Positions 9,365 through 17,270 of a stretch of 41,463 nt of DNA are shown piece by piece. The stretch's first letter is position 1, and the number at the start of each line of letters is the position of its first letter. Both the position numbers and the translations under genes were made by a program. Origin of the DNA: Candidatus Njordarchaeota archaeon (lineage in GTDB: Archaea > Asgardarchaeota > Njordarchaeia > Njordarchaeales > Panguiarchaeaceae); NCBI GenBank assembly GCA_029856685.1, contig JAHKKZ010000006.1, positions 1 through 41,463 on the forward strand. The letters run 5' to 3'. The notes beneath the pieces were generated by a model. It was given only the letters and a program-made list of their open reading frames with translations, was not told the origin of the DNA and did not search any database.

Positions 9365-9565
9365 TTATGAGCTATCTTCCCCGTACTGGAAGTACGGGGA
9401 ATCCCAAGACCCTCGACGGGAGGGGTTTAGCCAGCTCCGCTGAGCCCGCATCATCGCTCGGTAGATTGGCTCAGGCGGCCTCCCATCGACCCTTCTAAAT
9501 GATCCCGCCTCTAAGCGGGATTCGTGAACGGAATTATTCTCTTCAAATTCTCTTACAGACTCTCC
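9365..9565 (-). pseudogene. Possible relic of the 3' end of an IS200/IS605-type tnpB
   Basis: One minus-strand frame stays open for 66 codons across the GC-rich block, from a TGA at 9566-9568 to a TAA at 9365-9367. It reads ...RRVDGRPPEP near its middle and ends in a Ser/Arg-rich tail (NPSRRGSWDSP). Archaeal tnpB genes often end in such proline/arginine-rich tails that overlap the structured guide RNA and right-end hairpin. No zinc-ribbon Cys or RuvC motif remains. The frame may be open by chance because the block is GC-rich. If real it is a decayed fragment. Confidence 0.3.
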
Positions 9566-9610
9566 TCATTAGTCAGCCCGCAAGACCTCCAGAGAGTCTT
9601 GTATACGGGC
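9377..9610. ncRNA. GC-rich structured RNA candidate (omega-RNA-like relic or oppD leader)
   Basis: In an AT-rich genome this block is GC-rich and nearly all of it can pair. Hairpin 1 is a perfect 10-bp stem (9377-9386 with 9392-9401, five-base loop). Stem A pairs 9414-9423 with 9479-9488 with one mismatch. Stem B, nested inside, pairs 9437-9446 with 9468-9478 with one bulge. Hairpin 3 pairs 9502-9508 with 9515-9521. A last element has two exclusive folds: 9554-9564 with 9592-9603, or 9576-9586 with 9596-9601 and 9606-9610. GC-rich islands in AT-rich hyperthermophiles are often structured RNAs. Strand cannot be told from pairing; minus would make it a tnpB omega-RNA relic or an oppD 5' leader. 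RNase P and SRP RNA signatures were not seen. Confidence 0.5.
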
Positions 9611-10005
9611 CAAGTATAATAATGCACAAATTTTGTATTTTATAGGTTTCGTATTCCTATCACCACCTTTCTGGACTATATCCGCCCCTTAAATCTGATT
9701 TTGTGGCTTCATACTATGCATTATAGACGGAATTCTTCCTTGAACTAAGCTTATTCAGCGAAATCATAGAGAATTTTCTATAAGGGGACAAATATTAGGA
9801 TACGACACACAACGTATTGGCTGGAAACTCGATAAGTTTAGCACAATCAGCGGAGACTTTTCAACTTCAGGGCTTGAAGAGAAATTAATCCATGTAATGG
9901 GTAGGCATTTCAATTGAAAATCTAAGTGAATTTGCGGATACCATCCAAAAGAAACGTATTACTTAGGAAAAGTGAGGAGCTACTACCGTTGGTTTCCGCC
10001 TCCCA
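9611..10005. other. Gene-poor region between the structured block and the TIM-barrel gene
   Basis: No intact gene is seen. On the plus strand a frame is open without a usable start from about 9742 to 9919 (about 58 codons) and reads like protein in part (LGYDTQRIGWKLDKF), so it may be a gene remnant. With the structured block this makes a decayed accessory patch between two minus-strand genes. Confidence 0.3.
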
Positions 10006-10818
10006 CTATACTATGCCATTTGTTCTCAGTATTTTTTTAGCGTTTTCTACGTCTTCTGGCGAGAATCCTATGATTAGTATTGTTCCGATATAACGTCTCA
10101 TTTTTTTAAGGATATTAAGTAGAAAGCTAAGATATTTTTGGTGGTATTCGTCGTTGAGCTTGTGTGGATAGTCCCATGGGTTCATGTACTCCGAGAAATA
10201 TACCATCTTTATATACGATCTAACGGCGTCAAGTTCGGCGTCAATATTTAATCCTCGTGCTTTATATACGTCATATAGGTGTGCTATATTCAATGCAAGA
10301 TAGACCTTTTGTTTTAGGGCTCTTGAAAGCTTAATGATGTCTGTTGGTAGGACGGCCACATCGAAGGGATATGGGTAGTTCTCGGCAAATATTCTTATGC
10401 CTTCAGAATTGGCTTTTTCAACGATTGGTCTTAGGTTCTCTATTAGGGTCTGAAAGGCTTTCGACTTGAAGACTCTCTCTGAGTAGAAGAACATCCCGAC
10501 TCTCATCACTATGCTTGAGCATCCTATTTTCTCTGCTATTGATAACCAATATTTTATTTCCTCGACACTTTTTCTCCTAAGATTTGGATTGGTGGCTGCT
10601 GGGTTTATTGTATAGCCCTGGATTTTCAGTGAGCATTCAAGTCCATATTCAAATAGTGCATCCCTCACTCTCCTTATAAAACTCTCCGAGTTCTCCTTGA
10701 AGTGGGGGGGAAAAGCGAAAATGTTTATATGCCTAAATCCCATCTCTGCAGCGTATCTTATCGCTTTGAGTAGGCTTTTAGGATACATAAATATTGAGCA
10801 TACACCAAGCACAGGCAT
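10006..10818 (-). CDS. Second sugar isomerase-like TIM barrel (AP_endonuc_2 superfamily)
   Basis: A 270-residue barrel-type protein: MGFRHINIFAFPPHF, SSIVMRVGMFFYSE, IRIFAENYPYPFDV, VYLALNIAHLYDVY, IKMVYFSEYMNPWDYPHK. Glu, Asn and His at strand ends resemble the metal-site layout of xylose-isomerase-like proteins, but the sequence is clearly different from the barrel protein at 5662-6555. Endonuclease IV residues (such as the ETTAG stretch) were not found. ATG 10818 has GGTG about 9 nt upstream. It follows the XPF gene by 15 nt, so the two are probably co-transcribed. A link to DNA repair is only suggested by this placement. Confidence 0.65.
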   Translation of the reverse strand: MPVLGVCSIFMYPKSLLKAIRYAAEMGFRHINIFAFPPHFKENSESFIRRVRDALFEYGLECSLKIQGYTINPAATNPNLRRKSVEEIKYWLSIAEKIGCSSIVMRVGMFFYSERVFKSKAFQTLIENLRPIVEKANSEGIRIFAENYPYPFDVAVLPTDIIKLSRALKQKVYLALNIAHLYDVYKARGLNIDAELDAVRSYIKMVYFSEYMNPWDYPHKLNDEYHQKYLSFLLNILKKMRRYIGTILIIGFSPEDVENAKKILRTNGIV

Positions 10819-10833
10819 TTTATATGCACCGCA

Positions 10834-11655
10834 CTACTCTTTATGAAACTCTGTGAATAATACTTTACGCACTTTTTCGAGAATTCCTTCTCCTATCCCC
10901 TCCACGTCTAGGTCCCAGCGGTTAACTTTCAAAATAGCGTTATATGGCGTTTTATATACATTGAGGATCTTAAGCGCTCTAGCGACGCTTATTCCAGGTA
11001 GACCAGCAAGAAAGAAGAGTTGCTGTTCTTTTAAACTCTTGAGCTTAGGTTTGACTCTTATTATAGCAGGAGAGACCTCTTTGCGCTCTGTTTTTGTCTT
11101 GCCTTTGGATTCTAAGTATAAATCCCAGAGGATTCGCGCACCATGATAAGCATCGAATGTCTTAATAACTCTTATCCCCATTTCCTCGATAGCGCTTATT
11201 GCCCCAAGATAAGCATTTGGATGAACCCCTATTCTCTCCTCAATTACTGAGTAAATCCTATTTCTTATCTTCTTCTTCGTTATGGGCACATACACGGCTT
11301 TGTCGTAGTAGTCTAGCCTTATAGAAAGAGCCCCTTCAAGAAGAAGTATGGGATTATCATAGCTACTTCTAAGGTTTCTCATCTGCTCAAAAAGTCGAGC
11401 TCTACCATTCTGACTACCCATCAGCGAGTTTAGGAAATCTTTTATTGATTTCCGCTCAACGGCGTACTCATTTGGAAGAATGACATCACCAAGTTCAAGT
11501 TTTTCTATTGCATGCGGTATTTTATGCTGACGTATTTTATCAAGAAATAAAGTTACGGAGTTCCTCTTTTCTTTGTTAACCTCATAGATATCTATGATTA
11601 TCTCTGGTGCTCTACCAAAAAGATCAAATTGTATTCTTCCTTTCGGTTTACTCAT
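10834..11655 (-). CDS. xpf: XPF/ERCC4-family structure-specific endonuclease (short archaeal form)
   Basis: The ERCC4 nuclease domain carries Asp22 (IIIDIYE), GDV at 56-58 and ERKSIKDF (ERK at 67-69, Asp73), the GD...ERKxxxD signature that binds metal and cuts 3'-flap or fork DNA. The C-terminus (about 210-268) is a tandem helix-hairpin-helix: LAGLPGISVARALKIL and DVEGIGEGILEKVRKVL. There is no helicase part, unlike euryarchaeal Hef, so this is the TACK-type XPF that works as a dimer, usually with PCNA. A clear C-terminal PCNA-binding motif is not seen (tail LFTEFHKE). It is first of a pair with the TIM-barrel gene. Confidence 0.92.
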   Translation of the reverse strand: MSKPKGRIQFDLFGRAPEIIIDIYEVNKEKRNSVTLFLDKIRQHKIPHAIEKLELGDVILPNEYAVERKSIKDFLNSLMGSQNGRARLFEQMRNLRSSYDNPILLLEGALSIRLDYYDKAVYVPITKKKIRNRIYSVIEERIGVHPNAYLGAISAIEEMGIRVIKTFDAYHGARILWDLYLESKGKTKTERKEVSPAIIRVKPKLKSLKEQQLFFLAGLPGISVARALKILNVYKTPYNAILKVNRWDLDVEGIGEGILEKVRKVLFTEFHKE

Positions 11656-11736
11656 CTTATACTCCTCATTTTCTAATAGTTTCTAGAAATTGTATTAGCC
11701 GTTAGAAAAAGACAAATTTCTATTATTTCTGGGGGG

Positions 11737-12393
11737 ATGCTATTGGAAGAAAATCTTAAGCGAAGAATATTGGATATCCTGTATGAATCGGATATAGGTC
11801 TAACTGTTTCTGAGATAGCTAGATCTCTAAGAATCTCTCGTCCAACCGTTTATAAGTATCTGAGTGAGCTGAAGGCCGAAGGTAAAGTGAAGGAATTCAG
11901 TGTGGGTGCCTACAGGATTTATGTCCCCACATATAAGTTTGAGTCAGCACGAAAACTTATAAGTAAAAAGCTTCTATGCGCACTCGCCCACGCGGCCACT
12001 AAGGTTTTTGGCGATCAGAGCGTGGATATTGGTTATGAATTAGGCATAAACTTAGTTAGATCTTTCTTTGAGCTTTATGGCGATCATGAGAAACAACTTA
12101 GGAAGCTCAGACTTAATGTTTTTGAGCAAATTCGTGTAATCTTACAGTTATTTCTTGAAGAGGAGCCCTTAACGGACGTTATCGTTCTTGATGATAATAG
12201 ATGTATCATAAGGATTTATGGGGAGATCTGCCCAGAGAACGCAACCAAAATTCTTATACAGTTCTTAAAGGGGGCAATAAAGAAATTTGTTGAATTAACC
12301 ACGGCGAGGAAACTAAGGTTCGGTGCTGAGCGTATTGTCCAAAAAGAAGAAAATAACAGCTTTGAGATAACCTTAGAGCTTATTCTCGAATAA
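11737..12393 (+). CDS. Winged-helix DNA-binding regulator with an unknown effector domain
   Basis: Residues 6-65 form an HTH: LKRRILDILYES, GLTVSEIARSLRISRPTVYKYLSELKAEGKVKEF, then a short wing. The remaining 150 residues hold ALAHAATKVFGDQSVDIGYELGINLVRSFFELYG and a strand-rich end; I do not recognise this domain, which could sense a ligand or dimerise. ATG 11737 is directly preceded by six G, too close for normal spacing; TTG 11743 would sit about 6 nt after that G run and may be the true start. It is divergent from xpf and ends 14 nt inside the end of the NDP-sugar gene, so it could control either neighbour. Confidence 0.75.
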   Translation: MLLEENLKRRILDILYESDIGLTVSEIARSLRISRPTVYKYLSELKAEGKVKEFSVGAYRIYVPTYKFESARKLISKKLLCALAHAATKVFGDQSVDIGYELGINLVRSFFELYGDHEKQLRKLRLNVFEQIRVILQLFLEEEPLTDVIVLDDNRCIIRIYGEICPENATKILIQFLKGAIKKFVELTTARKLRFGAERIVQKEENNSFEITLELILE

Positions 12394-13423
12394 TGCTTAG
12401 TTTTGTATGGCTTGATAAAATGCTTCGAACTATTTTTCCTCCAACAACATTTGATTTAGATCCAATCATCGAATCATAGATCTCACTATCATATATCTTT
12501 GAATGCCGCATGAGTAAAGAACTCTCCACGATCGCATTTCGTATTTTAACGTTTTCTTCTACAATAACATAGGGGCCTATTCTGGAATCTGAATCCACCT
12601 CTGCTCCATCACCTATATATACGGGATCCACTATCTTGCCATGAACATTAGCTCTGGGACTTATATAGCTTCTGGTAAGTAGTGATTTCAAGGCTGAGAG
12701 GTATCCAGTAAGGGAGCCTATATCGAACCAATAACCACTAAATTTATAGGCATAGACATCATATTTTTTTGAAAGCCATTCGAAGAAATAGCCTGGAGCA
12801 TCCGGATTTCTGCCTTCTTTTAGGTATGTATCAATAAGATTAACCATGTCCCTAGGTATTATATATATCGCTGTGGCAGCTAGCCTAGATTTCGGTTTCT
12901 GTGGTTTTTCTATAAAGCTTGTTATCCGGTTACTATCATCTATATGGATTTCCGCTAGTTTTTTCATGGCCTCAAGAGACTCCACTTCATATACGGCAAC
13001 AACAGGGCTTCTTACTTTCTCATAGAAGGACACAAAGGATTTGAAGTTTAGGGATGTAACGTTATCTCCTGCCACTATTAGTAGGTCATCCATAAAATTC
13101 TCATCCAACATGAAGCTTATGTCATAGTGTATTCCCCGGATGGCTCCAAATTTTTCTTCCTCTTCGGTGGTTGGTTCAACTATGAGCTTAAACATAGATT
13201 TTGGTTTTGCGTATTCGCTATGTTCGAGCCACCTCCTAAATGTTTTCTCAAAGGCTTTATTAGTGGAGATGTATATTCGTCTTATGTTATCTAACATGTT
13301 TACGCCTTCAATAACAAACTCAATTATTCTTTTACCTCCCAAGGAAAGCAAAGGTTTCGGGAAGTCTTTTGTTATAGGCCATAGCCGTGTAGCGAAACCT
13401 CCCGCAAGAATCAATGCGTGCAT
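12380..13423 (-). CDS. NDP-sugar pyrophosphorylase (nucleotidyltransferase) with left-handed beta-helix tail
   Basis: The N-terminus ALILAGGFATRLWPITKDFPKPLL is the sugar-1-phosphate nucleotidyltransferase signature. VAGDNVTSL holds the metal Asp and FIEKPQKPKS the usual EKP motif. The last 90 residues are hexapeptide-like repeats (ISPRANVHGKIVDPVYIGDGAEVDS, IGPYVIVEENVKIRNAIVESS), a left-handed beta-helix. The family makes UDP-, GDP- or dTDP-sugars from NTP and sugar-1-phosphate; the exact sugar is not clear. ATG 13423 follows GGTGG by 7 nt, 11 nt after the PGI/PMI stop, so the two genes form an operon leading from fructose-6-phosphate towards activated sugars. Confidence 0.87.
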   Translation of the reverse strand: MHALILAGGFATRLWPITKDFPKPLLSLGGKRIIEFVIEGVNMLDNIRRIYISTNKAFEKTFRRWLEHSEYAKPKSMFKLIVEPTTEEEEKFGAIRGIHYDISFMLDENFMDDLLIVAGDNVTSLNFKSFVSFYEKVRSPVVAVYEVESLEAMKKLAEIHIDDSNRITSFIEKPQKPKSRLAATAIYIIPRDMVNLIDTYLKEGRNPDAPGYFFEWLSKKYDVYAYKFSGYWFDIGSLTGYLSALKSLLTRSYISPRANVHGKIVDPVYIGDGAEVDSDSRIGPYVIVEENVKIRNAIVESSLLMRHSKIYDSEIYDSMIGSKSNVVGGKIVRSILSSHTKLSIIRE

Positions 13424-13434
13424 CGGGTTACCAC

Positions 13435-14535
13435 CTACAGTTCCTTCTTTATCATAGCTATTTCTTCTATGTCGAAAGCACTTAAATTTTTGATGTCAGC
13501 CAGCATAACTGAAAGTATATCCGCAAAGACTGTTGGGATTAGTAGTGTTTCCCAAGAGAACTTCCTATCTGGTATTCTGAGTTCATATGATTCTATACCG
13601 GCAATTTTGCTGAGTATTGTGTCTAGATATCTTCCTACGAATTCGTCTTCTGAGTTCCTTCTTAGAACTATATTGAGAGCTTTATTCCTATTTAGTCCCC
13701 GTAGACCAACTATAAAGTTGTGAGCACCCTCTGGTACTTCGAAGTAGACTGCGAAGTGCTTGGCATTTTCGTTGAATTGCGCAATGAATCTTCTTGCTAC
13801 TGGTTCAAGAATTTTTTCAGCTGTTATTATCGCTATTTTTCCTAGAAGTTTTTCTGCCAGTTTTTTGAGATTCTGGCACATATCTTTTGATTCCAAAGAT
13901 TTGATGAATTTTTCGACTTGTGCGTTTTGGAGCTCATGGAGTTCCTGTTTTAGTCCGAGAATTCTAGCAATTATTGAAAATGCGATGCTTAGGCCATATG
14001 GAAAGTGTGACCGCGATACGTATCTTTCGATTAGTTTGATGTGTGGTACGCCCTCTTTTCTTGCAAGTATTTTTAATTGCCCTCCAGTTGAGAATGTGAT
14101 TACAAGAGCATTTCTGCGGATGTTTCCTTGCTGCCTAATAAAATCGAAAGCTTTTAGTGTTTCTGCTGTGTTTCCAGAGTAGCTATAGAATATGTAGATA
14201 TCGTATGGTCTACGAAGTAAGTGTTTCCGTGGAACATCACGATAGATATCAATAATAATACTATTGTTCGTTGTTGAAGCATAAAGTAGATAGCTAGCTA
14301 TGTATTCTCCGATCAGAGCAGATGCCCCCATACCAAACCATGCAATTGATATAAGGCCATCTCTTCCCAGATTTTCGGCTCGTTCCGTCAGTCTATAAGT
14401 CTCTAAATATTGCTCCGAATCTTCGATTCCATTATGAATAAGGGACTGAAACCTAAGTATTTGCCTTAACATGCGTCTGTTGTCCTCTCTCATAATAATC
14501 CGTTCCAACTGGTTACGTATCATTCGTTTCGCCAC
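13435..14535 (-). CDS. Bifunctional phosphoglucose/phosphomannose isomerase
   Basis: SIS-domain protein with WFGMGASALIGEYIASYLL, YIFYSYSGNTAETLKAF (phosphosugar loop), and EVPEGAHNFIVGLRG, the position of the catalytic His in archaeal PGI/PMI. Its length of 366 residues is a little above the family's usual 300-350. It interconverts glucose-6-P or mannose-6-P with fructose-6-P. GTG 14535 and ATG 14523 are both possible starts; neither has a strong ribosome site. It leads an operon with the NDP-sugar pyrophosphorylase. A 7-bp inverted repeat (14583-14602) and a 13-bp tandem repeat (14645-14670) lie upstream. Confidence 0.87.
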   Translation of the reverse strand: MAKRMIRNQLERIIMREDNRRMLRQILRFQSLIHNGIEDSEQYLETYRLTERAENLGRDGLISIAWFGMGASALIGEYIASYLLYASTTNNSIIIDIYRDVPRKHLLRRPYDIYIFYSYSGNTAETLKAFDFIRQQGNIRRNALVITFSTGGQLKILARKEGVPHIKLIERYVSRSHFPYGLSIAFSIIARILGLKQELHELQNAQVEKFIKSLESKDMCQNLKKLAEKLLGKIAIITAEKILEPVARRFIAQFNENAKHFAVYFEVPEGAHNFIVGLRGLNRNKALNIVLRRNSEDEFVGRYLDTILSKIAGIESYELRIPDRKFSWETLLIPTVFADILSVMLADIKNLSAFDIEEIAMIKKEL

Positions 14536-14582
14536 AGAAAATTTTTGGTCTTAGTCAATGTTAAATCATTCTCTGTGACTAT

Positions 14583-14602
14583 TGTTACTTCCGACAGTAA
14601 CA
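14583..14602. promoter_or_regulatory. Inverted repeat upstream of the PGI/PMI operon (possible operator)
   Basis: TGTTACT (14583-14589) is repeated inverted as AGTAACA (14596-14602) with a six-base spacer. A TATA-like TTTAAC on the minus strand lies about 20 nt closer to the gene (near 14561-14568), so the palindrome would sit just upstream of the TFB/TBP site. This is a fitting place for a dimeric regulator such as the HTH protein at 11737; that pairing is a guess. Confidence 0.4.
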
Positions 14603-14644
14603 TTGAAGATGGATACCTCTCATTGTCTATTCAAAGAAAAAATT

Positions 14645-14670
14645 ATTATGTAATTTCATTATGTAATTTC
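14645..14670. repeat. Perfect tandem duplication of a 13-bp unit
   Basis: The unit ATTATGTAATTTC occurs twice head to tail at 14645-14657 and 14658-14670, between the stop of the 14683 gene and the PGI/PMI promoter. It may be a regulator site pair or a recent slip duplication in AT-rich DNA. Confidence 0.7.
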
Positions 14671-14682
14671 TATCTTTGACAC

Positions 14683-15780
14683 TCATCTACGTCTCAGATA
14701 TGCCTCTTTAAGCACATTGAGCCAATTCTTTAATAGATCCCTCATTGTGGTATCTTCCTTCGCTTTCTCAACAAGTTTTGCTATTGTCCACTTGGGGAAT
14801 AATAGTTTATACGCTGGGTCGACCAACATTACATATGTATTATCGATCTTAACAAGAATGTTTTCCTCTTTGAGTCTTTCAGCTATTGCTCGATCGCTTG
14901 GAGATAACTTACTTTCTTCGATGGCTCCCTCCTGTCGGAATTTTTGTATTAGTGGGTAAATCTCACTATTGCTGAGCAATTCAGGTATTTTTTCCGCATC
15001 CGCTTCCCACGTTGCTATATAATCTGAGACATATTGAATGTATATCTCTTTAACAGATGGGAATTTCTTAATTATTTCATCAAACTTTTGGGGTTTCCTT
15101 CTGTAGAATACAACATCTGAGATAAGGTATACTCTCTCTATCAGTGCTTTTTCGTCGAATCTGACCTCAAGTATTCCTAGCGCTGAGAGAACATAAACAT
15201 AGCTTATCAAGAGATCCCTTGTGATTGGATAGGATATTTTTTCTCGTGCTTTTCTGATAAGCTCATCTAATGTTAGGACACCTTCTTCTACCATTATTGA
15301 AAGTATCATCCTTGCTTCGAAGTCTCTGAAGATATCTGCTATTCTCAGTTCTATTGGCATATCAGTATATGCTAGGATTTGCGACCATATCTCTTCCCAT
15401 TCCTCCTCAGCTGTAGGGATTTCCCCCCTTCTGAATAGTCTTAGAGCCACTCTTACGAGAGCCCCTCGGTAGGGTTCTGGATCCTCCCCCTTTTCGAGGA
15501 TAAGTCCCACTAACTGTCTGAGCTCCATACCCGAGAAGTAGCATACAAAGTTACGGTGTGCATATTGCCTAGAAAATGTTGCCTCCTCCGGATACTCTAC
15601 AATATAAAACCCCTCGCGAGGCTCTTCTTCTTCCCTTAGTATTAGACCAAATACGTCGATTATCAAATTCGGATCTAAATTCTTTTGTGGATATGAAGCG
15701 AGGAGTCTAGGCACGCCTCTAGCTATCCATTGGCTTACGAATATTGTTTCTGGTATTTTGCCCCACCTCTGAAGTCCCAC
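14683..15780 (-). CDS. Uncharacterised 365-residue protein, divergent partner of the beta-propeller gene
   Basis: I do not recognise this protein with confidence. Residues about 10-130 (IFVSQWIARGVPRLLASYPQ, DPNLIIDVFGLIL, NFVCYFSGMELRQLVGLIL) have the strand-helix rhythm seen in longin/roadblock-like domains; this is a weak impression. Residues 165-260 look like a winged helix (MILSIMVEEGVLTLDELIRKAREK, then LLISYVYVLSALGILEVRFD). The rest is helical and acidic with no signal peptide or membrane segment, so it should be cytoplasmic. The GTG start at 15780 is 24 nt from a TATA box, so the mRNA is probably leaderless. It shares a 209-bp divergent control region with the propeller gene. Confidence 0.7.
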   Translation of the reverse strand: MGLQRWGKIPETIFVSQWIARGVPRLLASYPQKNLDPNLIIDVFGLILREEEEPREGFYIVEYPEEATFSRQYAHRNFVCYFSGMELRQLVGLILEKGEDPEPYRGALVRVALRLFRRGEIPTAEEEWEEIWSQILAYTDMPIELRIADIFRDFEARMILSIMVEEGVLTLDELIRKAREKISYPITRDLLISYVYVLSALGILEVRFDEKALIERVYLISDVVFYRRKPQKFDEIIKKFPSVKEIYIQYVSDYIATWEADAEKIPELLSNSEIYPLIQKFRQEGAIEESKLSPSDRAIAERLKEENILVKIDNTYVMLVDPAYKLLFPKWTIAKLVEKAKEDTTMRDLLKNWLNVLKEAYLRRR

Positions 15781-15799
15781 ATCAATAGAAAAAAAACTA

Positions 15800-15807
15800 A
15801 TTAAATA
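15800..15807 (-). promoter_or_regulatory. TATA box of a leaderless transcript
   Basis: TATTTAAT on the minus strand is centred 24 nt upstream of the GTG start at 15780, the usual archaeal TATA-to-start-site distance. Transcription should therefore begin at or next to the start codon. Confidence 0.6.
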
Positions 15808-15989
15808 TCTCTGCCAAAATTTTGTAAAGTTTGCGATTAAACCGTGTGTTCAGATATTCGTATCCCCCCAATTAGAGTTTTCGTTTATCATTTAAAAACG
15901 GAGTATCACTAACAGGAGTTTGCATAAATCTCTTTCTTCATAAATTTTCTTAGAATATCTTAAAGCTTAGTCAATGTGAGGGAACTTTA

Positions 15990-17270
15990 ATGCAACTTAT
16001 AAATCTAAGCTCCGACCGGGCATATCTGCTTGACATTGATTGTGATGGTGCTGAGGAATTAATCTATACGAAACTTTCTAATATTGTCATCACAGATCCT
16101 AGGAGAGGTAAGATTAAACGTGTAATAAAAGTGAGGCCAAAGGCTGAGAAGCAGAGAGATTTATATGAACAGAGGATTTATAGGGGTATCTCAACCGAAA
16201 CAGATATGGGTCTTCGTGATGTATCTAGTTTTGCTGGGGAGGTTGTTCTTAAACTTGCTATAAGTGATGTCGATGGAGATGGGCAGTCTGAAATAATAAT
16301 TCTTAGGGTAGATGGCATCTTAGCTTGTTATGGTCTTGATGGTTCTGAAAAGTGGTCATTCTTTCTCGATCCTTACATAGTAGATCTAGCAGTTGAGGAG
16401 AGAGGCTACATAAGAGTTGTAGCTATCTCCAGGTATGGTTACCTGTATGCCGTAACAATGGATGCCAAATTCTACAGAGTTTCGCTTGAGAACCTATCCG
16501 GATCTACCGTTTCGATAGTCAGCTTAGACCCCTTGGATGATACCTATGCGATACTTATGCAGGAGGGTATGTTATATGTTATTAAACTCAAAATCTCAAG
16601 AGAAAAACTTAAGAGGACTATAAAACTAGAAGTTCTTGCTGATATAAGCTTGCCTAGACATGCCGAGTCGACATCTTTATGCGCTTTAGACATAGATGAT
16701 GATGGTATTCAAGAAGTGGTTATTGGGTTAGCAGATGGAACTATTCTTATCGCTGATTGGAGGGCAGAAAAAGTATCTGTTAGTACTAAGTTACCAGATA
16801 AGATAAGTTGTATATATAGGCTTCCAGGAGTTGAAGAACCAGTCGTTATAGTACTTGACTGGTTTGGAAACCTAGCTATTATCCGGGGTCTTAATAGAAT
16901 TGATGTATATGAAGCTTCTCCTAGGAGAGTGTCAGTAGATTTAGATGGGGATTCCATCGAGGAGGAAATCTCAGTATTTACTAAGAATTTACGTGTCAGA
17001 AAGCAGGGGGAACTAATAAGCGAGATTCGTGGATTCAGCTATATTTCGGCATACTTCATAGATGACATAGATGGCGATGGAGAGAAAGAGCTTATTGTGG
17101 CTTGGAACTCAAAGACAGTAACAATATACAGTAGCTCTGGTCAGCTTATAGATTCTACAAAAACATCAGCAATTCCACGGGCTATATTCGTTGATGATCT
17201 CGACAAGGACGGCGAAAAAGAGATAGTTGTCTGTAGTAATAACTCTATAGAGATTTTCAAGATTAGTTAG
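15990..17270 (+). CDS. Cytoplasmic FG-GAP/VCBS-like beta-propeller with DxDxDG repeats
   Basis: Six Ca-binding-type loops recur at Asp15 (DIDCDGAEELI), Asp93 (DVDGDGQSEIII), Asp234 (DIDDDGIQEVVIG), Asp317 (DLDGDSIEEEI), Asp359 (DIDGDGEKELIV) and Asp403 (DLDKDGEKEIVV), each followed by a strand. This is the integrin-alpha/FG-GAP type of propeller blade. There is no signal peptide or membrane helix, so it is likely cytoplasmic, whereas most such proteins in prokaryotes are secreted. ATG 15990 has GAGGG 6 nt upstream. The stop shares four bases with the convergent surface-protein gene. Role unknown; probably a binding scaffold, perhaps with the divergent 14683 product. Confidence 0.75.
   Translation: MQLINLSSDRAYLLDIDCDGAEELIYTKLSNIVITDPRRGKIKRVIKVRPKAEKQRDLYEQRIYRGISTETDMGLRDVSSFAGEVVLKLAISDVDGDGQSEIIILRVDGILACYGLDGSEKWSFFLDPYIVDLAVEERGYIRVVAISRYGYLYAVTMDAKFYRVSLENLSGSTVSIVSLDPLDDTYAILMQEGMLYVIKLKISREKLKRTIKLEVLADISLPRHAESTSLCALDIDDDGIQEVVIGLADGTILIADWRAEKVSVSTKLPDKISCIYRLPGVEEPVVIVLDWFGNLAIIRGLNRIDVYEASPRRVSVDLDGDSIEEEISVFTKNLRVRKQGELISEIRGFSYISAYFIDDIDGDGEKELIVAWNSKTVTIYSSSGQLIDSTKTSAIPRAIFVDDLDKDGEKEIVVCSNNSIEIFKIS

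Noticed and set aside
9280-9498. 72-codon plus-strand frame through the GC-rich block
   Set aside because: It starts inside oppD in antisense and has no ribosome site; GC-rich DNA has few stops by nature.
9377-9610. RNase P RNA or SRP RNA
   Set aside because: The conserved sequence blocks of RNase P RNA and the SRP helix 8 motif were not seen on either strand, and the block is short for both.
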